Source of the DNA: Meconema thalassinum
Taxonomy: Eukaryota > Arthropoda > Insecta > Orthoptera > Tettigoniidae
Assembly: GCA_946902985.2 (NCBI GenBank)
Contig: OX336388.2
Span: forward strand, 131,256,346 to 131,320,345
Length of the DNA stretch: 64,000 nt
Reading direction: 5' to 3'
The first letter of the stretch is position 1. The number at the start of each line of letters is the position of its first letter. Shown here in pieces: positions 43,601 to 52,437 of this stretch. Under the pieces are notes generated by a model, which was given only the letters and a program-made list of their open reading frames with translations, made no database searches and was not told the DNA's origin. The translations under genes and the position numbers were made by a program.

Positions 43601-45737
43601 GAAGGAGATCTTGTTGAAGCTACGGGCTGCCCAGCTGAAGTTGAGCCCCAAGAAGTGTCAGCTCTTCCAGAAGCGGGTCCAGTACCTTGGGCATATCGTC
43701 TCCGAGGAAGGGGTGCGCACCGACCCAGAGAAGACCGCAGCTGTGAGGGAGTGGCCAGTTCCGAAGGACAAGTCGCAACTACGAAGCTTCCTGGGACTCT
43801 GCACTTATTATCGTCGCTTCGTGAGAGGATTCGCCGACATCGCCAAACCTTTACATCGACTGACTGAGAAGGACCAACTCTTCACGTGGACAGCAGAATG
43901 CCACAGTGCCTTCGAACAACTCAAGCAGGCTCTGTGCGCCGCGCCTATTCTGGCCTACCCCAGACCTGGAACAAGGTTCATCGTCGATACCGATGCCAGC
44001 GACTTTGGCATAGGGGGGATCCTGTCGCAAGTAGTGGACGGCGAGGAGAGAGTAGTGGCCTACTTCAGCAAGGCCTTGTCAAAGCCAGAAAGGAACTACT
44101 GCGTCACCAGGAAGGAGCTGCTCGCCATCGTGAAGACCATTGAACACTTCCACAAGTACCTGTACGGGCAAGAATTTCTCATCAGGACCGACCATGCATC
44201 CCTGCGGTGGCTCCTGAACTTCAAGCAGCCCGAGGGTCAACTCGCGCGGTGGTTAGAGAGACTTCAACAGTACAACTTCGAGAATCAGCACAGGAAAGGC
44301 CAACTGCATTCTAACGCCGACGCCCTGTCACGAAGACCGTGCCCCGAAGACTGCACCTTCTGTGCCCGAAGGGAGGAGAACACCGGGATACTGTGCCGAC
44401 GGACTACTGTGGAACTTCAAGGGAACTGGAGCCGCGAATCTTTCACGCGGGCACAAGCAGAGGATGATGACCTGGGACTGATAGCCGAATGGAAGAGGGC
44501 CTGTGTCCCCAGACCCGGGTGGAACATTGTGAGTGACTGCAGCCCAAAGTTTAAGTCCTACTGGGCACAGTGGGACTCGCTGATTGTAAGGGATGGCCTC
44601 ATCTGCCGTACCTGGGAGAGCACCGACGGGAAGACATCTCGGGAACAAGTCGTCGTTCCAAAGGCTATGACGGAGGAAGTCCTGAAGGAAGTTCATGGAG
44701 GATCATCTGGTGGACACCTAGGGATAAAGAAGACCCTGGAGAAGCTGAGAGAGCGGTTCTACTGGATCGGATGCCGAACAGACGTGGAGAACCACTGCGC
44801 GAGGTGCCACGATTGCGCAGCCAGCAAGGGCCCAGGACGAAGACGACGGGGTCCACTGAAGACCTACAACGTGGGCGGCCCCATGGAGAGAGTGGCCATC
44901 GATGTTGCTGGGCCATTCCCGTTAAGCGAGGCAGGGAACCGCTACATATTAGTCGTCAGCGACTACTTTACCAAATGGCCGGAGGCGTATGCGCTCCCTA
45001 ACCAAGAAGCCGCGACGATCGCAGAGACCCTGGTGAAGGAATTCGTCAGCCGGTACGGAGTACCCCTGGAGCTGCACTCCGACCAAGGAAGGAACTTCGA
45101 GTCGCAGGTGTTCCAGAACCTATGCCAGCTGCTGGGAATCCGGAAGACAAGGACAACGCCACTACACCCTCAGTCCGACGGGATGGTAGAGCGATTCAAT
45201 CGCACCATCGAGAACCATCTTCGAATAGTCGTCAGCGAGCACCAGAGGGATTGGGACAAACATCTTCCACTATTTCTCCTGGCCTACCGCGCCGCCGTGC
45301 ATGAAGCCACCGGGTGCACACCAGCCCGGGCCATGTTTGGGAGGGAGCTCCGTCTACCTGTCGATCTTGCCTTTGGCCGACCTAGGAATGATCCGATCCC
45401 GGTAAGCCAGTATTGTCAAGAACTGGTCGACCAACTGGAGGACGTGCACGCGTTCGCGAGGAGGAAACTGCGGATCGAGACCGACAGAATGAAGACCCGA
45501 TACGACCAGCAGACGGATGCCGGCGGATTCCACGAGGACGACCTGGTCTGGCTCTTCAACCCATTACGGAAGAAAGGCCTGTCACCCAAACTGCAGAAGT
45601 CCTGGGAGGGCCCGTACCGAGTCGTGAAACGGATCAACGATGTCGTCTACAGGATCCAGCGGAGCCCGAGGGCGAAGATGAAGATCGTTCATCGAGATCG
45701 CCTGGCAGCCTACGGAGGGACACAGACGGACCAATGA
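40644..45737 (+). CDS. Gypsy Gag-Pol polyprotein, 1,697 codons, intact
   Basis: Single frame for particle protein, protease, reverse transcriptase, RNase H and integrase, with no Gag-Pol frameshift or stop. Residues 24-112 are a coiled coil of KKMEDGQ-type heptads (21-bp DNA repeats); 140-226 hold four 22-residue repeats with LQEEVAELRRRP. The capsid region runs about 240-410 and a zinc knuckle CWTCRKRGHLSKDC lies at 462-475. Protease LIDTGASRT has Asp545. Reverse transcriptase has FSTLDLKSGYWQV and YLDDVIV (968-974). RNase H starts FIVDTDASDFG (Asp1115). Integrase has an HHCC zinc site from His1351 and Asp1420, Asp1480 and Glu1516 with canonical D-x59-D-x35-E spacing, then a GPY-type end WEGPYRVVKR. 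The ATG at 40644 is about 100 bases after the LTR and is the first in frame. Confidence 0.97.
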   Translation: MPFTRQTTKMEEKLAALLEKLTGMEDGQKKLAKDLKDDLKKMEDGQKKMEDGQKKMEDGQKKLAKDLKDDLKKMEDGQKKMEDGQKKLAEDLKDGQNKLAEDLTAKFLDGQKNLEECLLTKLEESQRKLEQGLREKVAAVEEKFNTLQVEVAELRQRPLMGVEERFNALQKEFAELRRLLPTGMEDRFKALQEEVAELRRRPPTGVDERVKALQEEVAELRQRPPTVTPGISGTGHSRVTPPTFDGKVPWSTYLRQFEAACSINNWNNTEKATALIVALRGDALNVLQAIPTGSQDYASLIAHMESRYGDSHLQQAYQMQLRTRVQKNAETLQEFEMDIARLVRLAYPTAPADFLEQIATQTFTDGLRDSDTQQALRLARNKTLADALSHALEFETAKQVSRMCARVRQVDVDEPAKANKTKPLADELMEVLGRFFKSRSTTNKNLAEGHPVRRPGRGLPTCWTCRKRGHLSKDCGDRRRQEFPSGQSVVGKPRGPGKQVSASHEGRRLAQAPAVQVRVTQLRRDKSSLMVDGFINGVSWPMLIDTGASRTIVSPTVIPKWRVQPTQRNLQLITATGETAPVHGEASLEFVIGRRAIKHPVLVADVSNEVIIGLDFLDQNNIILDLSTNTLHFGREELALRPAHEAVAARRVRLREDVIVPARTEVSAAVIVDGTAEGVAAVIEPKYEDIQTKGLLVAKTLINTTSRPYVRLSNLNDYDITVHRDTNLGVCEPVTWIARITDTTDRHLQTDNRRRRALPEELQKLYQGSQDHLDEEQSRRLQDLLREFQDVFSVGSKDFGRTSLVQHRIDVGDSAPIRAPFRRVPLAKQAEVDRMVEEMKEQGVIEPSHSPWSSPVVLVKKKDGSTRFCVDYRRVNDVTKKDSYPLPRIDDTLDTISGSRWFSTLDLKSGYWQVEVHPKDREKTAFSVGSGLWQFTVMPFGLCNAPATFERLMESILRGLHWKTCLVYLDDVIVLGRSFEEHYSNLKEILLKLRAAQLKLSPKKCQLFQKRVQYLGHIVSEEGVRTDPEKTAAVREWPVPKDKSQLRSFLGLCTYYRRFVRGFADIAKPLHRLTEKDQLFTWTAECHSAFEQLKQALCAAPILAYPRPGTRFIVDTDASDFGIGGILSQVVDGEERVVAYFSKALSKPERNYCVTRKELLAIVKTIEHFHKYLYGQEFLIRTDHASLRWLLNFKQPEGQLARWLERLQQYNFENQHRKGQLHSNADALSRRPCPEDCTFCARREENTGILCRRTTVELQGNWSRESFTRAQAEDDDLGLIAEWKRACVPRPGWNIVSDCSPKFKSYWAQWDSLIVRDGLICRTWESTDGKTSREQVVVPKAMTEEVLKEVHGGSSGGHLGIKKTLEKLRERFYWIGCRTDVENHCARCHDCAASKGPGRRRRGPLKTYNVGGPMERVAIDVAGPFPLSEAGNRYILVVSDYFTKWPEAYALPNQEAATIAETLVKEFVSRYGVPLELHSDQGRNFESQVFQNLCQLLGIRKTRTTPLHPQSDGMVERFNRTIENHLRIVVSEHQRDWDKHLPLFLLAYRAAVHEATGCTPARAMFGRELRLPVDLAFGRPRNDPIPVSQYCQELVDQLEDVHAFARRKLRIETDRMKTRYDQQTDAGGFHEDDLVWLFNPLRKKGLSPKLQKSWEGPYRVVKRINDVVYRIQRSPRAKMKIVHRDRLAAYGGTQTDQ

Positions 45738-45761
45738 CTGATCGGGACGATCAGCCGTTTT

Positions 45762-45774
45762 AGGAAGGGGGTGG
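45762..45774 (+). promoter_or_regulatory. Polypurine tract
   Basis: AGGAAGGGGGTGG directly before the 3' LTR, where plus-strand DNA synthesis would be primed. Confidence 0.8.
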
Positions 45775-46452
45775 TGTTACGGCTGTGAGTTTGTGTCATC
45801 GCTCGCCGCTTGAGTCACAACTGCCCCAGGGGCTGGGCTGTGGCATGCCTCCTGTATTGCGTGTGCCTTATGCAACAGGGCTACTAAGACAAAGAGATAG
45901 TCCAGAAGATTCGTGACTGGACCAGCGATGGAAGCCTCGAGAAGCCGTGGACCCTGGATGGATCTAGAACCATTTATTGAGTCACCGGCCTGCTATATAA
46001 GAGTGACCCGTGAAGCAGTTGTTGTTGTTGTGTTTTACGAGCTAGTGCGAGCGATTATCTTGTGCGACAGAAGTGTGGTGACGAAGTGCTGTGCGAGTTA
46101 CGAAATCCTGTGACATTGTTTCTCCAGCGTGTGGACAGCGAAATAGCCTGCAGCAAGTGAACGTAAGTAATTGTGGTCGGTGAACATAAAAGAGAGGAGC
46201 AGGTAGTTTCTGTCAAGGCCACCGTACTCATTAGGACGGATTAACTTCTGCGATCTGTTGACAAGTGAAAGGGGAAGTATTCTCGACTTGAGGAAACTGG
46301 AATAAGGCTCCTAATTGCTTGTATTTGCTGACTAGTGTAATTTTCTGGCCACAATAAAGTTAATTATTTCTTTAAGCTGTAATTGGTGTTGTGCTTTGTA
46401 CCCCTACCGTAATCCAGTTAACAAAAGTGCCACTAGGGGGTGGCACGTAACA
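45775..46452 (+). repeat. 3' LTR of the intact gypsy element, 678 bp
   Basis: Same length as the 5' LTR and no mismatch noticed by eye; both also encode the same incidental 66-codon frame. Indicates very recent insertion. Confidence 0.95.
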
Positions 46453-46600
46453 ATAGTATGACAAGCGTGTCGAAATTTTTGCCGCCTTTCAAAAAAATAC
46501 CATCACTTACCACGGCCAGGAGCGAACCTGCAAGCTTGGGGATAGTAGACCGACACGTTAACCACTCACCCACCGTGGCAAACGTACTGGGTATTATCAA

Positions 46601-47003
46601 GCAGGCCGCGGACTGAAATGCAAAACGCTTAAAAGTTTATTTTTTATTTTTATCGTAAGGCCTCGCTTGTCGTGTGTAAGCTTTTTTTATTTGCCGCCCA
46701 GAGGGTAGCTTGCACGTCGAATGTTGCCGTTCTTTGGATCGCTATGAAAGTCAATGAGGTTAGATATCTAAGCTTCTTGACACTATAGCGCTTTCTAGTA
46801 GAGAAAGTATTAGTGGAAAATCCCGAGATTAATTTTGCCATTATAAACATGGTCTACTGAATTCAAACAAGGTATGACATGCGTGCCGTGATTTTTGTCG
46901 CCTTTCAAAAATCAATTTCCACGGTTAGGAGCGAACCTGCAAGCTTGGGGTTGGTAGTCCGACACGATAACCACTCACCCACCGTGGCAAGCATAAAAGT
47001 TAT
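46601..47003 (-). repeat. SINE-like repeat copy C, minus strand
   Basis: Same orientation as copy B and adjacent to it: starts TACTGGGTATTATCAAGC-like sequence, has CTATAGCGCTTTCTAGTAG and AATCCCGAGATTAATTTTGCC, and ends with the head CCACTCACCCACCGTGGCAAGC. Confidence 0.75.
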
Positions 47004-47027
47004 GTACTCCTTGGTCAAAATAAAAAC

Positions 47028-47165
47028 ATGGCTGATGAGGAAAAGAGGAAGAAGAGCCGGGGACTGAATTTTTCTTTAGATGAAAGAAACTTACTTATCC
47101 ACTTTGTAGATAGGTATCGTGAAATCGTTGAAAATAAGAGGACTGATGCTGTGACGTCTAGGTAG
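47028..47165 (+). CDS. Myb/SANT-like domain N-terminal exon (partial)
   Basis: Forty-five codons from ATG at 47028: MADEEKRKKS, then LNFSLDERNLLIHFV, then IVENKRTDAVTSR. The pattern NFS..E...L...V..Y..I.ENK.TDAVT is the first helix region of Myb/SANT-like domains in insects, found in zeste-like regulators and in the DNA-binding partner protein of Harbinger transposons. The frame stops at 47163, but AG then GTAGTC at 47160-47162 could be a splice donor, with the rest on a later exon not found here. It may be a retained first exon or a fragment of a transposon gene. The role is inferred from the domain only. Confidence 0.55.
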   Translation: MADEEKRKKSRGLNFSLDERNLLIHFVDRYREIVENKRTDAVTSR

Positions 47166-47169
47166 TCTT

Positions 47170-47705
47170 ATATTAAATTAACTAGATGTGATACCGTAAT
47201 GCATCACACGATATTACATACTAGCAGTATTGCCCGACTTCGATCGGTGGATTTATTTGTTGTATGGATGATAATGAATACTACTACAGAACTGGAGCGC
47301 TCAAGGATAAGGATCGGAAAGCACCAACGCTTATTGCAGTTGATAACCGCAGTATTCTGCACCAACACCATCGCCCTTATACAGGGGCATACTATTGTCA
47401 TGATGAATCTTTTTGCACTAATTACTCCCCGTTACTGCAATTTATAAGCAGCTCGCAATTCTGCGCCAGAACACTGGTAGGTGTGACGTGATGCAGCCCA
47501 CATTGCCAGGCAACAATTGACTTAGGTATTATTGAAGCTGTTCGGGAGCGCTTGTTCTTCCGACTTACTGAACAAAAATCAATCTTCAAGGTTACCTGAG
47601 AGGTGTAGCCTATTGCTACATAGCCTAAACTATTCCTCTTGAATCTGGCTATCATATACAAAAAGATTTTTTCGAATCCGACTGGTAGTTCAAGAGATTA
47701 GCGCG
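47170..47705. other. No feature recognised
   Basis: Short frames on both strands have no domain. TACTAGCAGTATTGCCCGAC near 47220 resembles the end of a dispersed element. Confidence 0.35.
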
Positions 47706-47711
47706 TTTGAA

Positions 47712-47748
47712 CACACAAACAAACAAACAAACAAACAAACAAACAAAC
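47712..47748. repeat. (CAAA)n microsatellite
   Basis: About nine CAAA units. Confidence 0.95.
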
Positions 47749-47809
47749 TCTTCAGCTTTTTTTTTCACGCGAATTGACCACTTAGGATCACGCAACAACT
47801 TTATTTCTT

Positions 47810-48250
47810 TTTCTTATTCTTTGCCTGGAGTTTCCTCTGTCTCCAATATTCCTTCATGCGTTCACTGGCATTTTTTCTTTGGTCTTCTGTCCAAGTTCGT
47901 CCACTTCTCTTAGGTCTTCCTTCATCTTGAAACCCTTCCAGATTGTTCACTTTGCTCTTAAATACATTTCTTTCTAGCATTTGAGATTCTGTGATGTTTA
48001 ACTTTTCTAAATCTTTCCTAACTTCCTTAATCCATGTTGTGGTGGTCTTTTCTTCCAGAGATAGTCGAATATTTGTTTAGTTAATCTATGGTCGTTCATT
48101 CTATAGAGATGTCCGAGGAATGTCAGCCTTCTCTTCCGCATAGACGCGGAGATTCTTTCCACGTTCTGGTAGACTTCTCCGTTGCTTCTCAGTCTCCATC
48201 CATCTTCAGTCTGAACTGCACCCATGATTTTTCTAAGAATTCTCCTTTCC
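47810..48250 (-). pseudogene. LINE ORF2 C-terminal remnant, minus strand
   Basis: Minus-strand reading ERRILRKIMGAVQTEDGWRL, RSNGEVYQNVERISASMRKR, RLTFLGHLYRMNDHRLTKQI, then in other frames RKDLEKLNIT and SGRTWTEDQRKNASERMKEY WRQRK. This order is the C-terminal region of RTE-like LINEs, ending in the basic HSERMKxYWxxRK-type block. Two or more frameshifts. The family differs from that at 55.2 kb. Confidence 0.75.
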
Positions 48251-48834
48251 ATTATATTAGTATAGAAAAATAAGAAATGGTACATACTGTATCTTACTTG
48301 TCACATAGGAATTCCAGGTTAGGTTCTATCGTCTGTAGACCGTTCAACACAGAAGGTTTTGACAACCGAAATCTCATAATAAATTCTATGTCGTTGCATT
48401 CATCAGTAATTCCTTCGTCCTTTATAAGTTCGTGGTCGACGAATATTTGGCATGTCTTCGAAAACATAGTCATCTTTAAAAATAAAGTTTAATGCACGCT
48501 CCATTTTGGATTTGAATGCTACGTAAATCGACCGTCAAGTTGTTAAGTCTATGTAGACAAGGCAATTAGATTTGATGGCTTGTTGGGGAAGCTAATGGAT
48601 TTTTATAGTTTGGTGAACCACAATATTTCGGTAATCGTCCGTCAACGGCCTTAATTGATTTGTTAACTTTTTGATGAACTATGGTGAACCCTGCCCTCAC
48701 ACTGGAATTTAATCTTGTCTGTTAGGTAGTCAGCTCAGAGGCTGGTTGGATCCTCAAAAAGTGCCGCTGTAGGGTATGTGGGTAATGTACCCACCAAAAA
48801 AGCAACATAGCAGCACTAATGAGGCGTACTAGGC
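48251..48834. other. No feature recognised
   Basis: Low-complexity to unique sequence with no supported gene. Confidence 0.35.
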
Positions 48835-49260
48835 ATGGTGACTAATAATAATGTTATTGGTTTTACGTCCCTTTTAACAACTCTGGCTTTTAGAGACGTC
48901 GGGGTGCCGGAATTTTGCCCCGAAGGGGATCTCGCATTTGCGCACCCTCAACTGCCAGCTGACTGCGCCAGGATACGAACCTGCAACCTTGGGCCCAGCA
49001 AGCGAGAACGTTACCGCTGACTCACGCAGCCAGTCTAGGCAAGGTGAGGAGTGAGGTAGTTTGCGATTGCTTTCCTCACTGAGTCAGAACAGCACTTACC
49101 CTATGAGTAGAAGGTTCCATAATATCCACAAACACTGGCTGTGCCCTGAAGGCCATTACTCAACGCCACCCATACTTCAGTACACGGGTAGCTTCCAGGT
49201 AATTACAGCCAAGAATGAGACTGAGACATCGGTGAAAAGCCACATTTTACTCTAACCTGT
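48835..49260 (-). repeat. tRNA-derived SINE, minus strand, with extra SINE-like body to the right
   Basis: AATAATGTTATTGGTTTTACG, GACGTCGGGGTGCCGGAATT, CTCAACTGCCAGCTGACTGC and GCCAGGATACGAACCTGC (B box on the minus strand) match 51943-52155 in the opposite orientation. From 49036, GGTGAGGAGTGAGGTAGTTT and TTTCCTCACTGAGTCAGAA look like part of another SINE body. Confidence 0.8.
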
Positions 49261-49329
49261 GCCAACAGACAAATGCAAATGTAGTGCATTCATCAAGAGA
49301 TGGTAAATAGCAGGACTAAATCAGCTGCT

Positions 49330-49445
49330 TGATACAACCATCACAGTGACACAGGTTATCAGACAAATTCTACACACACCCAAGTAAACGAGGCTACATG
49401 ACTACGATGTCGCAAGGCCCCCTAAAGAATATACAACAATAACAA
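49330..49445 (+). repeat. SINE-like fragment (GTAGCCCC family), plus strand
   Basis: CACAGGTTATCAGACAAATT, CTACACACACCCAAGTAAAC and GGCTACATGACTACGATGTC, ending in an ACAACAATAACAA tail; the reverse complement of the fragment at 6049-6153. Confidence 0.65.
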
Positions 49446-49589
49446 ATCAGCTGCAAACTTCTATAGGTCTGTGTGCCCAATGCTTTGGGACAAAAGCTTC
49501 CCTGAGACTGGAAAACTGTCACCTGCTTCCTGTTCTGACCTGTGGATTAGAAGCTGCAACCTCAAACAGTAGGACAACAGTTGGATACC

Positions 49590-49890
49590 AGCAGTGGAAT
49601 TTAAATTTCTCTAGTCATGCATCCAGAAAACAAAGATGGACAAAATTCGAAATGATACTGTCCGCAGCCAACTGGGAAATCCGGGAAGAGATGGTTTGAT
49701 CACCTAATGAAAGTGCCATAAAAGAAGAACACCTGAAGCTTAATTTGAACGTGAAGGGGTTGCCAAAAGAGGTAGACCAAGATATGGGTGGATGAAGCAA
49801 GTGCAAAAAGGACTTGACCAGTAGGAACTCCCAATGGAAGAAGATCATTGAAGAGAAATGGTGGCAAAATAAAAATCTGTGGAGGAAACT
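49590..49890 (+). pseudogene. Possible LINE C-terminal remnant
   Basis: The reading KMDKIRNDTVRSQLG, then in other frames segments like GRPRYGWMKQVQKGL, fits the region after LINE reverse transcriptase. Frame breaks are frequent. Weak support. Confidence 0.4.
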
Positions 49891-49893
49891 TGT

Positions 49894-49922
49894 TCGTGGT
49901 GGTGGTGGTGGTGGTGGTGGAA
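49894..49922. repeat. (GGT)n microsatellite
   Basis: About nine GGT units. Confidence 0.95.
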
Positions 49923-50085
49923 ATTGTCACCCCTGGAGACATCGTTCTAATACCGTGCATCGTTAAAATTCTTTAATCCCCACACATTTTCGACAAGATT
50001 AAAATCGGGTGATTTAGTGGGCCAGTCCATTACATAATCAAATACACAAAATTGAAACTAGATATTGCTGACATATCATATAGGC

Positions 50086-50385
50086 CTATGACACCAGCAA
50101 CTTACAAATGCTTTTCATTTGAACGACCCTTTGCAAGGATTGTTTATTTGTAAGTACCTTCTGATAAAATTCACCACAATTTCCGTCATAATTGTAATAT
50201 GTGAACAATTCTTGTTTCAGCAAACTAATGGAGCTTTTGTTTCTATCATCTCTCCATTTGATTTTCATGACAGAAAAGCTCTCTCCGTAAAAGCATTGGA
50301 GTGGAAAATGCTGAGTTTTAACTTCACAAGGACTAAGATATTCCTTAATTTTGTTGCCCCTAATAAATCTAAAATATGTACCCAT
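50086..50385 (-). pseudogene. hAT-type transposase C-terminal remnant
   Basis: Minus-strand frame of 99 codons with IKWRDDRNKSSISLLKQELF, TYYNYDGNCGEFYQKVLTNK and QSLQRVVQMKS. The pattern KW.DDRN...S...LK.EL...N....C.EFY is typical of the C-terminal end of CGGBP1-like hAT transposases. Upstream coding sequence was not found. Related N-terminal pieces lie at 31230-31410 and 56285-56480, but I cannot link them to one element. Confidence 0.55.
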
Positions 50386-50399
50386 CTATCTGACACAGA

Positions 50400-51942
50400 C
50401 ATAGAAATCATTTTCTCTTTCATACTTGCACCTGTATCAACAGAAAACAAGCTAGATATTAATCAATTCTGAAGCGGGACATTTGAAATTTGGTTCGAAA
50501 TTGAATATACAGTATTATCAAATTAATAAAAACAATGGAATATTTGGCGTTTCGTTAAAGATTAAAACGGAACGCGGAACAAAACAAGGAAAAACAGAAT
50601 TGTTCTGGGTAAAAAGGAACGTCTGGCAACCCTACCCCTCCGACACCAACCTTCTTGCCAAGATAATCATTGCTTGTGTATGCATATTTGGGAACAATAT
50701 CGTATACAAGGCAGTTAATTTGCTTTCTTAAATGCAATTAACCGTGAAGAGGTCATCAGAGCATCAATTTCATCCATAACATGGAAATATTGGATGTTTA
50801 TTGCATTCATCAGCATCACACGAACAACAAAATCAAATAAAAGAATAATCCCTCAACTAGCTACACAAACAAATGCAATCATACCTCATTTGAATAATAA
50901 AAATAATGTTGTTGGGAACAGAACTATGACCACGCAACAAGCCGCTAGTCATTTGTTTATGTGCAGGGCCAACACAATAGACACTAAAGTCACTTGATAA
51001 GGTTGGCAATTATGAGCCTCCGCGTGTTTTTGCTTGTAAATATTATTCTTGAGTTCGTACCAAAACAAAAAATAGCGGTCGCCACGTGCTCATTAAAGTT
51101 TATAAGGCCTGGATACAACTCTCTTCTGTCACAATATGAGCTTTGGGACCCAGTATACCTCCTCCCTTCTGCGACTGTGCTTCTCTTATCGATCCCCACC
51201 ACAAAAGTTTCCTGACCCTGCTTTGAAGTAGCCTTGGTCTGGGATGGCAGTACGTGCGCGCGCCACAACTGCGCTGGTGATGTCACTGCACGCTACGAGA
51301 ATGCATGGAAATACGTTGCTCTCAGGGAGCACTATATTCCATGATTGTGAACGATTTATAGATATTATGATTACTTTATTGAAATGCTTTGACGTTTCTT
51401 AATTCTTAAAGGGTGCCAGTTGATTCTAATAATAAGATCCTTTTACAAATAATCACTTATCTTGATTCTTAGGTTTAGACACCTGTAGAAGCGCGGTATA
51501 TCACGTAGTATATTTAGATTTTGAGCTCTAGATTCTGTATCAGACAAATTCTAAAAGTACACGATATTGACTGTACTACTACAGTCAATCATCACAATAA
51601 CACCAATTTTTGAATTGCTCTAAGTAGTTATACTAAGGGCAAATATAACAATCAAACAAAGATCTCTTGTCAGACCATGGGCTACGGCAGTCAAGTTCTG
51701 CTAATTGTAGTTCTTGATATTCAGTGCAACCCTTAAACGACATTTTTCGTCATATATCTCAATAATCAAACTTAGGTCACCTCACCTTATAAACAAACGG
51801 TGAAGAATCTTGGAGAAATCTTTATTTTTCAGTAAAATGTGAAAACAATAGCAATTGTAGGTAATGTTGGAGTATGTTGTACTATTAATTCTTAGATGCT
51901 TGTGATCAAATTATAAACAACGTCTAACAATACTTAGACTGG
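50400..51942. other. No feature recognised
   Basis: AT-rich sequence. Short frames have no domain. Confidence 0.4.
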
Positions 51943-52155
51943 TTGCGTGGCTCAGCGGTAATGTTCTCGCTTGCTCGATGCAAGGTTGCAGGTTCGTATC
52001 CTGGCGCAGTCAGCTGGCATTTGTGGGTGCTCAAATGCGAGGGAGCCGTGTCAGTAGATTTACGTTAAAGATCCCCTTCGAGGCAAAATTCCGGCGTCTC
52101 TATAAGCCAGAGTAGTTAAAAGGGATGTAGAACCAATAAAATTATTATTATTAAC
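51943..52155 (+). repeat. tRNA-derived SINE, plus strand
   Basis: CTGGTTGCGTGGCTCAGCGG (A box) and GCAGGTTCGTATCCTGGCGC (B box), then CAGTCAGCTGGCATTTG, TTAAAGATCCCCTTCGAGG and an AATAAAATTATTATTATT tail. The opposite-strand copy is at 48835-49035. Confidence 0.85.
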
Positions 52156-52437
52156 AATACTTAGGCATGAAAAACATAATGGAACACCTCATATTCATAA
52201 GATTCTGCCCACTACCAATCCCAATTAATTTTTAAAGATATAGCCTACATCAACAACATATTTTATAAGATATCACATGATAGCTATGTACGTACAACAA
52301 TCTATTATTGATGTGGATACTAGTTACTGAACAGTAATACCGCTAAATCAACTCCAATATAACCAATTTTATAAAGAGGTTTGCATTATATCCAATACAT
52401 TATATTATTATTATTATTATTGACTGTCCAATACATA

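Larger units (their letters stand above)
39867..46452 (+). mobile_element. Complete Ty3/gypsy LTR retrotransposon, 6,586 bp, apparently intact
   Basis: Two 678-bp LTRs, a 4-bp target duplication ATAG, a candidate primer-binding site starting TGGTGTCAGAAGCC two bases after the 5' LTR, one uninterrupted Gag-Pol frame (40644-45737), and a purine-rich AGGAAGGGGGTGG just before the 3' LTR. I saw no difference between the LTRs by eye. All expected catalytic motifs are present. No env-like frame. This is the best candidate in the window for a currently mobile element. Confidence 0.95.
39670..46600 (-). repeat. SINE-like repeat copy B, minus strand, split by the gypsy element
   Basis: Left part 39670-39866 and right part 46453-46600, in inverted orientation to copy A. 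The head on the right reads CCACTCACCCACCGTGGC. The gypsy element interrupts it between ACATAG and TATGACAAG. Confidence 0.75.

Noticed and set aside
40005..46113. Identical 66-codon frames in both LTRs
   Set aside because: They only reflect LTR identity; position in the promoter/leader makes coding unlikely.
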